Source of the DNA: Microbacterium sp. LWH3-1.2
GTDB taxonomy: Bacteria; Actinomycetota; Actinomycetes; Actinomycetales; Microbacteriaceae
Assembly: GCF_040675855.1 (NCBI RefSeq)
Contig: NZ_JBEGIK010000001.1
Coordinates: 1,178,001 to 1,242,000 of the forward strand
Direction of reading: 5' to 3'
DNA: 64,000 bases
Part shown: in pieces, positions 35,245 through 42,912 of the stretch
How the letters are laid out: the number at the start of each line of letters is the position of its first letter
Position numbering within the stretch: position 1 is the first letter of the stretch
Notes under the pieces: model-generated
Seen by the model: the letters and a program-made list of their open reading frames with translations, nothing else
Database searches by the model: none
What the model was told of the DNA's origin: nothing
Made by a program: the position numbers and the translations under genes

Positions 35245-35982
35245 ATGCCCGTTCGCTCCCGTTCACTGCTCGCCGGGCTCGGCCTGGCGCTCCTCGCCGC
35301 AGGCCTTCTGACCGCCTGCGCGGTGCCCGCCGGCGGCGGCGCCACTCCGACGCCGGCTGCGACCGGCAACGACGACGACAGCAGCAACGAGCAGGAGGTC
35401 GGCGCGGCCTGGCTCGACGGCGGCCGCATGATCGGCATCGTCACGCAGGGCAGCTCGACGTGCATCCCGGTCGCCGAGGAGGCCACCTATGACGACGGCG
35501 TCATGATGGTCACCCTCGTCGACGCCGAGGACGACGAGGCCTGCACGGCTGACCTCGTTCCGCGGGTGACTCTCGTGGGCACGCCTGCCGACGTCGATCC
35601 CGTCAACGGCGTGGAGATCGAGGTGACCGGTGACGGCTGGCGCGGCGACACCGATCTCGAGGGCGTCTCGGGCCTCGCGGTGGGCGGCGAGACGGACTAC
35701 CTGCCGAGCGCGGGATGGACCGATGTCGACGGCCAGTTCGTGATCCTGTCGTGGGGCTCTTCCTCCTGCGCGCCGCAGGTCGAGAGCACCGAGCCGACGA
35801 GCGCGACCGAGGTCACGGTGACGTTCGTCACCCCGCCTGCCGACCAGGTCTGCACGATGGACATGGCCGCGCGCGGCGTCGTGACCGCGGTGAACGGCCT
35901 GGAGGACGAGGACGCAGAGACCTTCGCGATCCTCACCGGCGGCGAGTTCGACAACATCCGCATCCCGATCTACCCCAACTGA
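35245..35982 (+). CDS. Putative lipoprotein of unknown function
   Basis: A 245-residue secreted lipoprotein. AGGAGG lies just upstream of ATG 35245. The signal is RSRSLLAGLGLALLAAG with lipobox LLTAC, so Cys is about residue 23. A Thr/Pro/Asp-rich linker follows, then two similar halves: GIVTQGSSTCIPVAEEATYDDGVMMVTL and VILSWGSSSCAPQVESTEPTSATEVTVTF, each with a downstream CTADL or CTMDM motif. The two halves look like an internal duplication with paired cysteines. No function can be assigned. Confidence 0.85.
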   Translation: MPVRSRSLLAGLGLALLAAGLLTACAVPAGGGATPTPAATGNDDDSSNEQEVGAAWLDGGRMIGIVTQGSSTCIPVAEEATYDDGVMMVTLVDAEDDEACTADLVPRVTLVGTPADVDPVNGVEIEVTGDGWRGDTDLEGVSGLAVGGETDYLPSAGWTDVDGQFVILSWGSSSCAPQVESTEPTSATEVTVTFVTPPADQVCTMDMAARGVVTAVNGLEDEDAETFAILTGGEFDNIRIPIYPN

Positions 35983-36007
35983 CGCCGGCCCAGCTCATGT
36001 GCCTTCT

Positions 36008-36058
36008 GCTCACCTGTCACAAGCGGCCGCTCCGAGTGGCACTTCGTGACAGGTGAGC
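36008..36058 (-). repeat. 51-bp palindromic element, copy A
   Basis: Left arm GCTCACCTGTCAC and right arm GTGACAGGTGAGC are perfect 13-bp complements around 25 bp. The interior (ending CACTTC) matches the other copies when read on the minus strand. It lies 25 bp after the lipoprotein stop and could double as a terminator. Confidence 0.85.
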
Positions 36059-36080
36059 TCCGGACGCCGGCGCGATTATT

Positions 36081-36131
36081 GCTCACCTGTCACGATGTGT
36101 CGGACGACGAGGCACCTTGTGACAGGTGAGC
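36081..36131 (+). repeat. 51-bp palindromic element, copy B
   Basis: The same perfect 13-bp arms as copy A flank a 25-bp interior beginning GATGTGTCGG, so the interior has the plus orientation. Confidence 0.85.
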
Positions 36132-36223
36132 GGGGAGGGCGGGGTCGCGCCTCGGCATCTATGGCTCCGTTTCCGCAACCGGGTCCTGACCTGCGCTCAC
36201 CCGCGGGGCCCCGGCACTGAGGT

Positions 36224-36274
36224 GCTCGACTGTCCCGAATTGTCGCCCGCATCGACATTTTGGGACAGGGGAGC
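36224..36274 (+). repeat. 51-bp palindromic element, diverged copy C
   Basis: Arms GCTCGACTGTCCC and GGGACAGGGGAGC pair with two mismatches. The length and the interior (GAATTGTCGCCCGCATCGAC) match the family, especially the tandem array units. Confidence 0.75.
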
Positions 36275-36391
36275 CGAGGAGTGCGGGGTCCAGACGTTGC
36301 TTCCTCCACACGCCGGCCGGGTCGTGGACCCTCCACAGAGTCGAACTGACACCCACGATGCGGACGGCACGCAGGTCATGCTTCTCGTGTG

Positions 36392-37351
36392 ATGCGACCC
36401 CTCCCGGAAGACCTCGGGCCCCGGTTCTCCGTTCGGCAGGCGAAGAGTGCCGGAGTGTCGACCGGGCGGCTGCGTCGCACCGACGTGGACAAGCCCTTTC
36501 ACGGGGTGCGAGTGGTCAGCGACGCCACCCTCCCGGAGGAGCTCGAAATGGATCGCTGGGGCCGGGCTCTCGGTCCCGCCGAGCGAGCCCACCTCGCACG
36601 GGCGCTCGCCTACGCGACGCGGATGTCCGAGGGCGAGTTCTTCAGCCACATCACCGCCGCGGTCATCCTCGGGATTCCTCTCCCGTACCTCCTGGTCGCG
36701 CGATCGCTGCTGCATGTGTCGGTGTTCCGCCCGCGACGGCTTCCCCGCAGTCTCGGTGTCCGCGGGCACGAAGCCAAGCCGTCGCTTGTGACCGCCACGC
36801 GTGATGAGCGCTCAGGCTTGGTCATCGCGACGCCCGCGGCGGTCTGGGCGAGTCTCGGACGACAGTTGATCGATCCGTACGACCTCGTCGCGGCCGGAGA
36901 TGCGGTGGTCCGGACATGGCGCGTCGAATCGCCGCTCGCGACGCTCGCCGATCTCCAGACCGCGGTCTCGGCGGGCCGCAGAGTCGGCGTGGTGGCCGCC
37001 CGACTGGCGCTGCCGCGCGTGCGAACCGACTCCGCATCTCGCACCGAGTCCTGGCTGCGCCTCACGCTCATCGATCACGGTCTGCGCGAGCCCGAGCGTA
37101 ACCACGAGGTCTTCGCAGGCGGCATCTACCTGGGGTGCGTCGACCTCGCCTACCCTGACCTGAAGATCGCGATCGAGTATGAGGGTGCGCATCACCTCCT
37201 CGATCCGGAGCAATGGGCGCGCGATATCGCGCGCTACGAGGGACTTCGCGCCGCAGGATGGATCGTCGTCCAGATCACCAAGGCCGAACTCTTCGACCAG
37301 CCTGCGGTAGCGGTGCAGCGGGTGCGCGCGGCGATCCGTCGCCGGGGTTGA
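36392..37351 (+). CDS. DUF559/Vsr-like endonuclease-domain protein with N-terminal AbiEi-like region
   Basis: A 319-residue protein. The N-terminal region (SVRQAKSAGVSTGRLRRTDV, about 14-33) resembles the winged-helix segment of AbiEi-type antitoxins. The C-terminal 90 residues have a DUF559 or very-short-patch-repair-like PD-(D/E)xK fold: Asp251 in GCVDLAYP, Glu262 and Glu264 in IAIEYEG, then HHL and GWIVVQITKAELF. These proteins are often multicopy in actinobacteria and annotated as AbiEi antitoxins, with no known function. The gene stands alone and is flanked by 51-bp palindromes on the left and a seven-copy array of them on the right. ATG 36392 and GTG 36389 are both possible starts. Confidence 0.8.
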   Translation: MRPLPEDLGPRFSVRQAKSAGVSTGRLRRTDVDKPFHGVRVVSDATLPEELEMDRWGRALGPAERAHLARALAYATRMSEGEFFSHITAAVILGIPLPYLLVARSLLHVSVFRPRRLPRSLGVRGHEAKPSLVTATRDERSGLVIATPAAVWASLGRQLIDPYDLVAAGDAVVRTWRVESPLATLADLQTAVSAGRRVGVVAARLALPRVRTDSASRTESWLRLTLIDHGLREPERNHEVFAGGIYLGCVDLAYPDLKIAIEYEGAHHLLDPEQWARDIARYEGLRAAGWIVVQITKAELFDQPAVAVQRVRAAIRRRG

Positions 37352-37405
37352 GTCGACCGCCGCCGCACCGTCCACGTCGCTGCTTCACAGCGACGAGAGT
37401 GCACA

Positions 37406-37440
37406 GATTCCGGATGCCGCGGCCCGCAGCATCCGGAATC
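37406..37440. terminator. Hairpin after the nuclease-like gene
   Basis: Arms GATTCCGGATGC and GCATCCGGAATC (12 bp, perfect) enclose 11 nt. The GGATGC/GCATCC core is shared with several other terminators in the window. Confidence 0.65.
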
Positions 37441-37446
37441 CACATT

Positions 37447-37935
37447 GCTCGCCTGGCGCAAGGTGCCACCCGTCTCGGCGCTTTGTGACAGGTGGGCGAC
37501 TTCGGCCCGGGGTGCTGCGGCTCGCCTGGCGCGAAGTGCCGCCCACCTCGGCGCGTTGTGACAGGTGAGCGACTTCGGCCCCGGGTGCTGCGGCTCGCCT
37601 GGCGCGAAGTGTCGCCCACCTCGGCGCGTTGTGACAGGTGAGCGACTTCGGCCCCGGGTGCTGCGGCTCGCCTGGCGCGAAGTGTCGCCCACCTCGGCGC
37701 TTTGTGACAGGTGGGCGACTTCGGCCCGGGGTGCTGCGGCTCGCCTGGCGCGAAGTGTCGCCCATCTCGGCGCTTTGTGACAGGTGGGCGACTTCGGCCC
37801 GGGGTGCTGCGGCTCGCCTGGCGCGAAGTGCCGCCCACCTCGGCGCGTTGTGACAGGTGAGCGACTTCGGCCCCGGGTGCTGCGGCTCGCCTGGCGCGAA
37901 GTGTCGCCCACCTCGGCGCTTTGTGACAGGTGAGC
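37447..37935 (+). repeat. Tandem array of seven 51-bp palindromic elements (73-bp period)
   Basis: Each unit is a 51-bp element (arms GCTCGCCTGGCGC and GTGACAGGTGAGC or GTGACAGGTGGGC around 25 bp starting GAAGTG) plus a 22-bp linker GACTTCGGCC[C/CC]GGG...TGCG. Units start at 37447, 37520, 37593, 37666, 37739, 37812 and 37885. The first unit is the most diverged and the rest differ at few positions, consistent with expansion by unequal exchange or slippage. The left arm is drifted relative to free copies A and B. There is no spacer variability and no adjacent cas gene, so it is not a CRISPR. Confidence 0.92.
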
Positions 37936-38030
37936 AGGAGGGCGGGGGTGGGGTGGGGGTGGGGGCGGAGCAGGGGGGCGGGGCGGAGCGGGGGTGGGGG
38001 CGCAGCGGGGGTGGGGGCGAGCAGGGGGCG
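37936..38030 (+). repeat. G-run tract with potential to form G-quadruplexes
   Basis: About 95 bp dominated by runs of four to six G separated by single T, C or A bases, with nearly repeated GCGGGGGTGGGGG units. It lies between the tandem array and the 3' end of the XRE gene. Confidence 0.75.
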
Positions 38031-38033
38031 ATG

Positions 38034-38267
38034 TCAGGTGTCGGCCCGGACGAGCAGGTCGCCGATCTCGCAATCGAGCGTCCGGCAGATCGCCGACAGG
38101 GTCGAGTAGCGGATCGCGCGTGCGCGATCGTTCTTGAGGATCGACAGGTTCACGACCGAGACGCCGACGAGCTCCGAGAGCCGGGTGAGCGTCATCCCGC
38201 GCTCGAGCAGCAGCTCGTCGAGGCGGCAGTGGACGCCGGAGGGTCCGTCGTCGTCCGCTGGGCTCAC
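38034..38267 (-). CDS. XRE-family small HTH regulator (YozG-like)
   Basis: A 77-residue protein that is essentially one helix-turn-helix: CRLDELLLERGMTLTRLSELVGVSVVNLSILKNDRARAIRYSTLSAICRTLDCEIGDLLV. The GTG start overlaps the stop of the upstream DUF2975 gene by four bases. Pairs of a DUF2975 membrane protein and this kind of regulator are common in Gram-positive bacteria. It likely binds the TATCG-rich sites upstream of the pair. Confidence 0.9.
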   Translation of the reverse strand: MSPADDDGPSGVHCRLDELLLERGMTLTRLSELVGVSVVNLSILKNDRARAIRYSTLSAICRTLDCEIGDLLVRADT

Positions 38268-39001
38268 ACCAGGGCCTCCGTATCCTTCTGCATGCGGGTG
38301 CCGATCTGGAAGGCCGCCGCCACGAGGGCGAGCCCGAGCGACCAGCCGATCGGCGCGAGATCGAGTACGAGGGTCCAGCCCGTGAGCCCCTCGTACGGCC
38401 CGGCGCCCATGTCGCCGGCGGTGATCACACGCTCGGCCAGGAACGCGGCGACCGATCCCCGTGCCGCGCTGGCGGCCACCTGGGAACCGATCCCACCGAC
38501 CAGCACCGCGATGGCCGCGACTCCGACGACGTTCGGCAGCGAGCGGACGAACGGACGCCCCCGCAGCAGAGCGATCGCGAGCCACGAGACGGCGACGCCG
38601 ATCGCGAGCGCCGCAAGGAGCGGCAGTGCGGACTCGAGGGAGAGCAGCCAGCGCGTCCCGTCCGGCAGGCCCGCGACGTCCAGCCACACGGACTCATACC
38701 CGGCGCCGACGATCGCGTCGGACTTCTCGGTGAACTCGGGCACGAGGGCGTTCGCGAGCGGGAAGCCCGCGACGCGCGAGGGGTCCGCCGCGAAGACCTG
38801 CACCGCGGTCCCCACGAGGAGGACGGCGCTCCCCGCCGCGACGAGCATCGCGCCTGTTCCCACCGCGGCGACCACCCACTCCTCGAGGCGCGACAGCACC
38901 CCGGGTTCGCCGGTGCGACGGATCCGCACCATGAGGACCACGACGATAGTGCCGACAAGGACCGGCACACCGACCCACAGCGCGAGGAACTGCCAGACCA
39001 T
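38264..39001 (-). CDS. DUF2975-like membrane protein
   Basis: A 245-residue protein with five or six hydrophobic helices, starting FLALWVGVPVLVGTIVVVLMV. Between helices 2 and 3 is a 60-residue extracytoplasmic segment. The last helix (IGWSLGLALVAAAFQIGTRMQ) with its trailing acidic tail fits the DUF2975 pattern. Assignment rests on topology and the linked XRE gene. ATG 39001 has GGAGACG 5 nt upstream. Function unknown; such pairs respond to membrane perturbation in some bacteria, which is inference here. Confidence 0.75.
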   Translation of the reverse strand: MVWQFLALWVGVPVLVGTIVVVLMVRIRRTGEPGVLSRLEEWVVAAVGTGAMLVAAGSAVLLVGTAVQVFAADPSRVAGFPLANALVPEFTEKSDAIVGAGYESVWLDVAGLPDGTRWLLSLESALPLLAALAIGVAVSWLAIALLRGRPFVRSLPNVVGVAAIAVLVGGIGSQVAASAARGSVAAFLAERVITAGDMGAGPYEGLTGWTLVLDLAPIGWSLGLALVAAAFQIGTRMQKDTEALV

Positions 39002-39016
39002 GGAACGTCTCCATAT

Positions 39017-39047
39017 CGATAAACGTTGTTATCGAAAAACGATAAAC
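39017..39047. promoter_or_regulatory. Three CGATAAAC half-sites upstream of the DUF2975/XRE operon
   Basis: CGATAAAC occurs at 39017-39024 and 39040-39047 with an inverted GTTATCG copy at 39028-39034. The AT-rich block stands out sharply from the surrounding GC-rich DNA, lies within 50 bp of the DUF2975 start, and probably combines the promoter with the XRE operator. Confidence 0.6.
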
Positions 39048-39050
39048 CGA

Positions 39051-39077
39051 ACGGATGCTGCGGCGCAAGGCATCCGT
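39051..39077. terminator. Hairpin with GGATGC core upstream of clpC
   Basis: Arms ACGGATGC and GCATCCGT are perfect around 11 nt. It sits between divergent genes, so it is a structural element rather than an obvious terminator of either. Confidence 0.4.
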
Positions 39078-39206
39078 CCCCTGTCAAGGCCCGCCCCCGC
39101 GCGCTATGCCCACGGCGAACACGGCCGTGCGCTCACGAGCCGCTGGCTACCCTCGATGTAAGGCGCAGTGGGTCAACCGACCCGAGGTGCCCCGGAGGAG
39201 TGAACG

Positions 39207-41732
39207 ATGTTCGAGAGATTCACCGACCGTGCCCGTCGTGTGGTCGTCCTCGCCCAGGAAGAGGCGAAGATGCTGAACCACAACTACATCGGCACCGAGC
39301 ACATCCTGCTCGGTCTCATCCACGAGGGTGAGGGCGTCGCCGCCAAGGCCCTCGAGAGCCTCGGAATCTCGCTCGATGCCGTGCGCGAACAGGTGCAGGA
39401 CATCATCGGCCAGGGTCAGCAGCAGCCGACCGGCCACATCCCCTTCACGCCGCGCGCCAAGAAGGTGCTCGAGCTCAGCCTCCGCGAGGCCCTGCAGCTG
39501 GGCCACAACTACATCGGCACCGAGCACATCCTCCTCGGCCTCATCCGCGAGGGCGAGGGCGTCGCCGCCCAGGTCCTGGTCAAACTCGGTGCCGACCTCA
39601 ACAAGGTGCGTCAGCAGGTCATCCAGCTGCTCTCGGGCTACCAGGGCAAGGAGCCCGCGGGCGTCGCGAGCGGCCAGGGCGAGCAGACCCAGGGCACGAC
39701 GCAGGGCGGCTCGCAGGTTCTCGATCAGTTCGGCCGCAACCTCACGCAGGCCGCGCGCGACAACAAGCTCGACCCGGTCATCGGGCGCGAGAAGGAGATC
39801 GAGCGCGTGATGCAGATCCTGTCGCGCCGCTCCAAGAACAACCCCGTCCTCATCGGTGAGCCCGGTGTGGGAAAGACGGCGGTCGTCGAGGGCCTCGCCC
39901 AGGCCATCGTCAAGGGCGACGTGCCCGAGACGCTCAAGGACAAGCAGCTCTACTCCCTCGACCTCGGCTCGCTCATCGCCGGTTCCCGCTACCGCGGCGA
40001 CTTCGAGGAGCGCCTGAAGAAGGTCACCAAAGAGATCCGTACGCGCGGCGACATCATCGTCTTCATCGACGAGATCCACACCCTGGTGGGTGCCGGTGCC
40101 GCCGAGGGCGCGATCGACGCCGCCTCGATCCTGAAGCCGCTCCTCGCTCGCGGCGAGCTCCAGACGATCGGTGCGACGACGCTCGACGAGTACCGCAAGC
40201 ACTTCGAGAAGGATGCTGCGCTCGAGCGCCGCTTCCAGCCGATCCAGGTCGCCGAGCCGAGCCTGCCCCACGCGATCAACATCCTGAAGGGCCTGCGCGA
40301 CCGCTACGAGGCGCACCACAAGGTGCAGATCACCGACGGCGCGATCGTCGCGGCGGCGAACCTCGCCGACCGGTACATCTCGGACCGCTTCCTGCCCGAC
40401 AAGGCCATCGACCTGATCGACGAGGCCGGCGCCCGCCTGCGTCTGTCGATCCTGTCGAGCCCGCCCGAGCTGCGCGAGTTCGACGACAAGATCGCCAAGG
40501 TCCGTGAGGACAAGGAGCGCGCCTCCGAGGAGCAGGACTTCGAGAAGGCCGCGTCGCTGCGCGACGAGGAGAAGTCGCTCCTCGCCGAGCGCCTGCGCCT
40601 CGAGAAGCAATGGCGCTCGGGTGACGTCGCCAGCCACGCCGTGGTCGACGAGGGCCTGATCGCCGAGGTGCTCGCCCAGGCGACCGGCATCCCGGTGTTC
40701 AAGCTCACCGAGGAGGAGTCGAGCCGTCTCGTCTTCATGGAGAAGGCGCTGCACCAGCGCGTCATCGGCCAGGAGGAGGCGATCGCCGCCCTCTCGAAGA
40801 CGATCCGCCGCCAGCGCGCGGGCCTCAAGGACCCGAAGCGCCCGTCGGGCTCGTTCATCTTCGCCGGCCCCACGGGCGTCGGAAAGACGGAGCTCGCCAA
40901 GGCGCTCGCCGAGTTCCTCTTCGACGACGAGCACGCGCTGATCTCGCTCGACATGTCGGAGTTCGGCGAGAAGCACACGGTCTCGCGGCTGTTCGGTGCC
41001 CCTCCCGGGTTCGTCGGATTCGAAGAGGGCGGCCAGCTCACCGAGAAGGTGCGCCGGAAGCCCTTCTCGGTCGTGCTCTTCGACGAGATCGAGAAGGCCC
41101 ACCCCGACATCTTCAACTCGCTGCTGCAGATCCTCGAAGAGGGTCGCCTGACCGACGGTCAGGGTCGCGTCATCGACTTCAAGAACACGGTGATCATCAT
41201 GACGACGAACCTCGGTTCGTCGGCGATCGCCGGTGGCCCGGTGGGCTTCCAGGTCGAGGGCAACAGCGGCACCACCTACGAGCGCATGAAGGGCAAGGTC
41301 AACGAGGAGCTGAAGCGCAACTTCAAGCCCGAGTTCCTCAACCGCGTCGACGACATCATCGTCTTCCCGCAGCTCGACAAGGACGAGCTGCGCCAGATCG
41401 TGGGCCTGTTCACCAAGCGCCTCGGCGAGCGCCTGCTCGACCGCGACATGACGATCGAGCTGACGGATGCCGCGAAGGACAAGCTGATCGAGATCGGCTT
41501 CGACCCGGCACTCGGCGCCCGGCCGCTGCGCCGTGCCATGCAGCGCGAGGTGGAGGACCGCCTGTCGGAGAAGATCCTGCACGGCGAGCTCGACGCCGGC
41601 GACCACGTGAAGGTCGACGCCGAGAACGGCGAGTTCGTGTTCGAACACGGCCCGCGCGGTGAGAAGGTCGCGGTCGGCGTCGTCCACAACGGCGAGATCA
41701 CCGCGACGCCGGACCTCGCAGCCAACTCGTAG
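39207..41732 (+). CDS. clpC: ATP-dependent Clp protease ATP-binding subunit ClpC
   Basis: An 841-residue HSP100 unfoldase that feeds substrates to ClpP and is essential in actinobacteria. Order: double Clp-N repeat (1-145), a Gln/Gly-rich linker, AAA-1 with Walker A GEPGVGKT, a UVR-type middle domain (about 415-450), AAA-2 with Walker A GPTGVGKT, and the C-terminal D2-small domain. GLFTKRL in the C-terminal third is consistent with the ClpP-interaction loop class. GGAGGAG lies 6 nt upstream of ATG 39207. No CIRCE or HAIR-like operator is visible in the 205-bp upstream gap. Confidence 0.97.
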   Translation: MFERFTDRARRVVVLAQEEAKMLNHNYIGTEHILLGLIHEGEGVAAKALESLGISLDAVREQVQDIIGQGQQQPTGHIPFTPRAKKVLELSLREALQLGHNYIGTEHILLGLIREGEGVAAQVLVKLGADLNKVRQQVIQLLSGYQGKEPAGVASGQGEQTQGTTQGGSQVLDQFGRNLTQAARDNKLDPVIGREKEIERVMQILSRRSKNNPVLIGEPGVGKTAVVEGLAQAIVKGDVPETLKDKQLYSLDLGSLIAGSRYRGDFEERLKKVTKEIRTRGDIIVFIDEIHTLVGAGAAEGAIDAASILKPLLARGELQTIGATTLDEYRKHFEKDAALERRFQPIQVAEPSLPHAINILKGLRDRYEAHHKVQITDGAIVAAANLADRYISDRFLPDKAIDLIDEAGARLRLSILSSPPELREFDDKIAKVREDKERASEEQDFEKAASLRDEEKSLLAERLRLEKQWRSGDVASHAVVDEGLIAEVLAQATGIPVFKLTEEESSRLVFMEKALHQRVIGQEEAIAALSKTIRRQRAGLKDPKRPSGSFIFAGPTGVGKTELAKALAEFLFDDEHALISLDMSEFGEKHTVSRLFGAPPGFVGFEEGGQLTEKVRRKPFSVVLFDEIEKAHPDIFNSLLQILEEGRLTDGQGRVIDFKNTVIIMTTNLGSSAIAGGPVGFQVEGNSGTTYERMKGKVNEELKRNFKPEFLNRVDDIIVFPQLDKDELRQIVGLFTKRLGERLLDRDMTIELTDAAKDKLIEIGFDPALGARPLRRAMQREVEDRLSEKILHGELDAGDHVKVDAENGEFVFEHGPRGEKVAVGVVHNGEITATPDLAANS

Positions 41733-41747
41733 ACCCCTGATGACGAC

Positions 41748-41777
41748 GAAGAGCGGATGCCGCGGCATCCGCTCTTC
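41748..41777. terminator. Perfect 30-bp palindromic terminator after clpC
   Basis: The segment equals its own reverse complement (GAAGAGC outer arms, GGATGCCGCGGCATCC core). It serves the convergent clpC and zinc-peptidase genes. Confidence 0.75.
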
Positions 41778-41823
41778 GCCGTTCTCGCTGGTGACGAGGC
41801 TTCCCCGCGGCACGATCCACAGC

Positions 41824-42834
41824 TCAGCTCCCGCTCGCGCGCGCGGGGCGCAGCGACGCCACGAAGTCGAGCTTGTCGAGCACCGGCTCGGCGAGGACGA
41901 ACGGATACAGGTCGTCCTTTCCGATGGAGCGGTTCATGAGGTTGAGCGCCCCGGAGAGCGGTACCCACACGTCGGTGACGAGATCTCGGAAGCGCGCGCG
42001 ACCGACGAGTTCCGCGGCGGGCACCAGCCCGAACTCGACGGCGGTCTCGATGGCGTCGCAGATGTGGAGGTAGTGCGCCCACGTCTCGGCGAAGTCCTCG
42101 AAGGGATGCATCGAGGCGTACGCGGAGATGAACTGCCTCTGCCAGCCTGCAGGCGCGCCATCGGCGTAGTGCCGATCGACGGATGCCGCGTAGTCGGCGG
42201 TCTCGTCGCCGAACAGCTCTCGGGCCCGTGCCTGGACGTCGGGGTCGCCCGCGAGCGTCACCAGCTGCCACTCGAAATAGTGCCCGACCTCGTGGCGGAA
42301 ATGGCCGAGCATCGTGCGGTAGGGCTCGGCGAGCTGGTTGCGGATACGCTCGCGGTAGGCGTCGTCGCCCTCGGCCAGGTCGATCGTCACGACCCCGTCG
42401 GCGTGGGAGGTCGTCACCGGACGACGGCTGGATGACAACAGGTCGAAGGCGAGGCCGTTCGCCGCGTCGCTGCTCTTTCCGGTCACCGGGAAGCCGAGTC
42501 CGTCCAGCTCCGCGACGAGGTGGCGCTTGGCGCGCTCGGCGAGGAGGAAGTTCGCGAGGCCTGCCTTGTCGGCGTCGGCTGGCCGGGTGCGGGTGAGGTC
42601 GCACGCGAAGCACTGCCCGCCCTCGAGCGGTGCGAGCCACGCGCAACCCGAGAGCCCGAGGTTGCGGCACACGTGCCATATCCACCCGTCAGCGTCGATG
42701 TAGACGCCGCGTGCGTCGACGGGAACGAGGCCGCGCTCACCGCGCGAGTAGCCCAAGGCCGTACCGCATGAGACGCAGACGGAGTTCTCGAAGTACAGGG
42801 CGTTCCCGCACACGCGGCAGCTATAGGCCTTCAT
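41824..42834 (-). CDS. Putative zinc-ribbon zinc-binding metallopeptidase
   Basis: A 336-residue protein starting at ATG 42834. The N-terminal zinc ribbon has CRVCGN and CVSCGTALGY, then CAWLAP and CFACD. The C-terminal putative metallopeptidase domain has HEVGHYFEW (an HExxH zincin site) and a downstream DFAETWAHYLHI stretch with the third-ligand Glu. The family is commonly linked with transglutaminase, alpha-E and permuted ATP-grasp genes, as here: it follows the transglutaminase at 42913 by 78 nt. It may process the product of that operon; activity is unproven. Confidence 0.85.
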   Translation of the reverse strand: MKAYSCRVCGNALYFENSVCVSCGTALGYSRGERGLVPVDARGVYIDADGWIWHVCRNLGLSGCAWLAPLEGGQCFACDLTRTRPADADKAGLANFLLAERAKRHLVAELDGLGFPVTGKSSDAANGLAFDLLSSSRRPVTTSHADGVVTIDLAEGDDAYRERIRNQLAEPYRTMLGHFRHEVGHYFEWQLVTLAGDPDVQARARELFGDETADYAASVDRHYADGAPAGWQRQFISAYASMHPFEDFAETWAHYLHICDAIETAVEFGLVPAAELVGRARFRDLVTDVWVPLSGALNLMNRSIGKDDLYPFVLAEPVLDKLDFVASLRPARASGS

Positions 42835-42912
42835 CGCTCCAGCCAAGCACACGTGTACGCCGCAACGCGTCGCGGCGATGCCGCACGGCCGCCACGACTC
42901 CGCGCGGCCGCG

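Larger units (their letters stand above)
35983..36391. other. Gene-free interval with three 51-bp palindromic elements
   Basis: The 409 bp between the lipoprotein gene and the nuclease-like gene contain no credible coding sequence. They hold three copies of a 51-bp inverted-repeat element (36008, 36081, 36224), the first two nearly adjacent. Confidence 0.7.
37352..38033. other. Gene-free interval: terminator, tandem repeat array and G-rich tract
   Basis: The 682 bp between the nuclease-like gene and the XRE gene carry a hairpin (37406-37440), the array of seven 51-bp elements (37447-37935) and a G-run tract (37936-38030). Open frames here merely read through the repeats, whose 73-bp period is not a multiple of three. 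Confidence 0.85.

Noticed and set aside
36224..36274. Copy C considered as an unrelated terminator
   Set aside because: Its exact 51-bp length, arm positions and interior match the repeat family better than a chance hairpin, so it was kept as a diverged copy.
35983..36391. Small frames of 65-113 codons in the lipoprotein-nuclease gap
   Set aside because: They run through the palindromic elements, lack RBS or leaderless boxes, and show no recognisable similarity.
37447..37935. Resemblance to a CRISPR array
   Set aside because: Both repeat and intervening 22 bp are constant, so there are no unique spacers, and no cas genes are nearby.
37234..38073. Minus-strand open frame of 279 codons with repeated HFAPGEPQHPGPKSPTCHK segments
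   Set aside because: The apparent protein repeats come from the 73-bp DNA array, whose period rotates the frame; no start signal or conserved domain is seen.
39147..41813. 888-codon minus-strand frame opposite clpC
   Set aside because: Shadow of clpC; Leu/Asp/Val-rich pseudo-protein without motifs.
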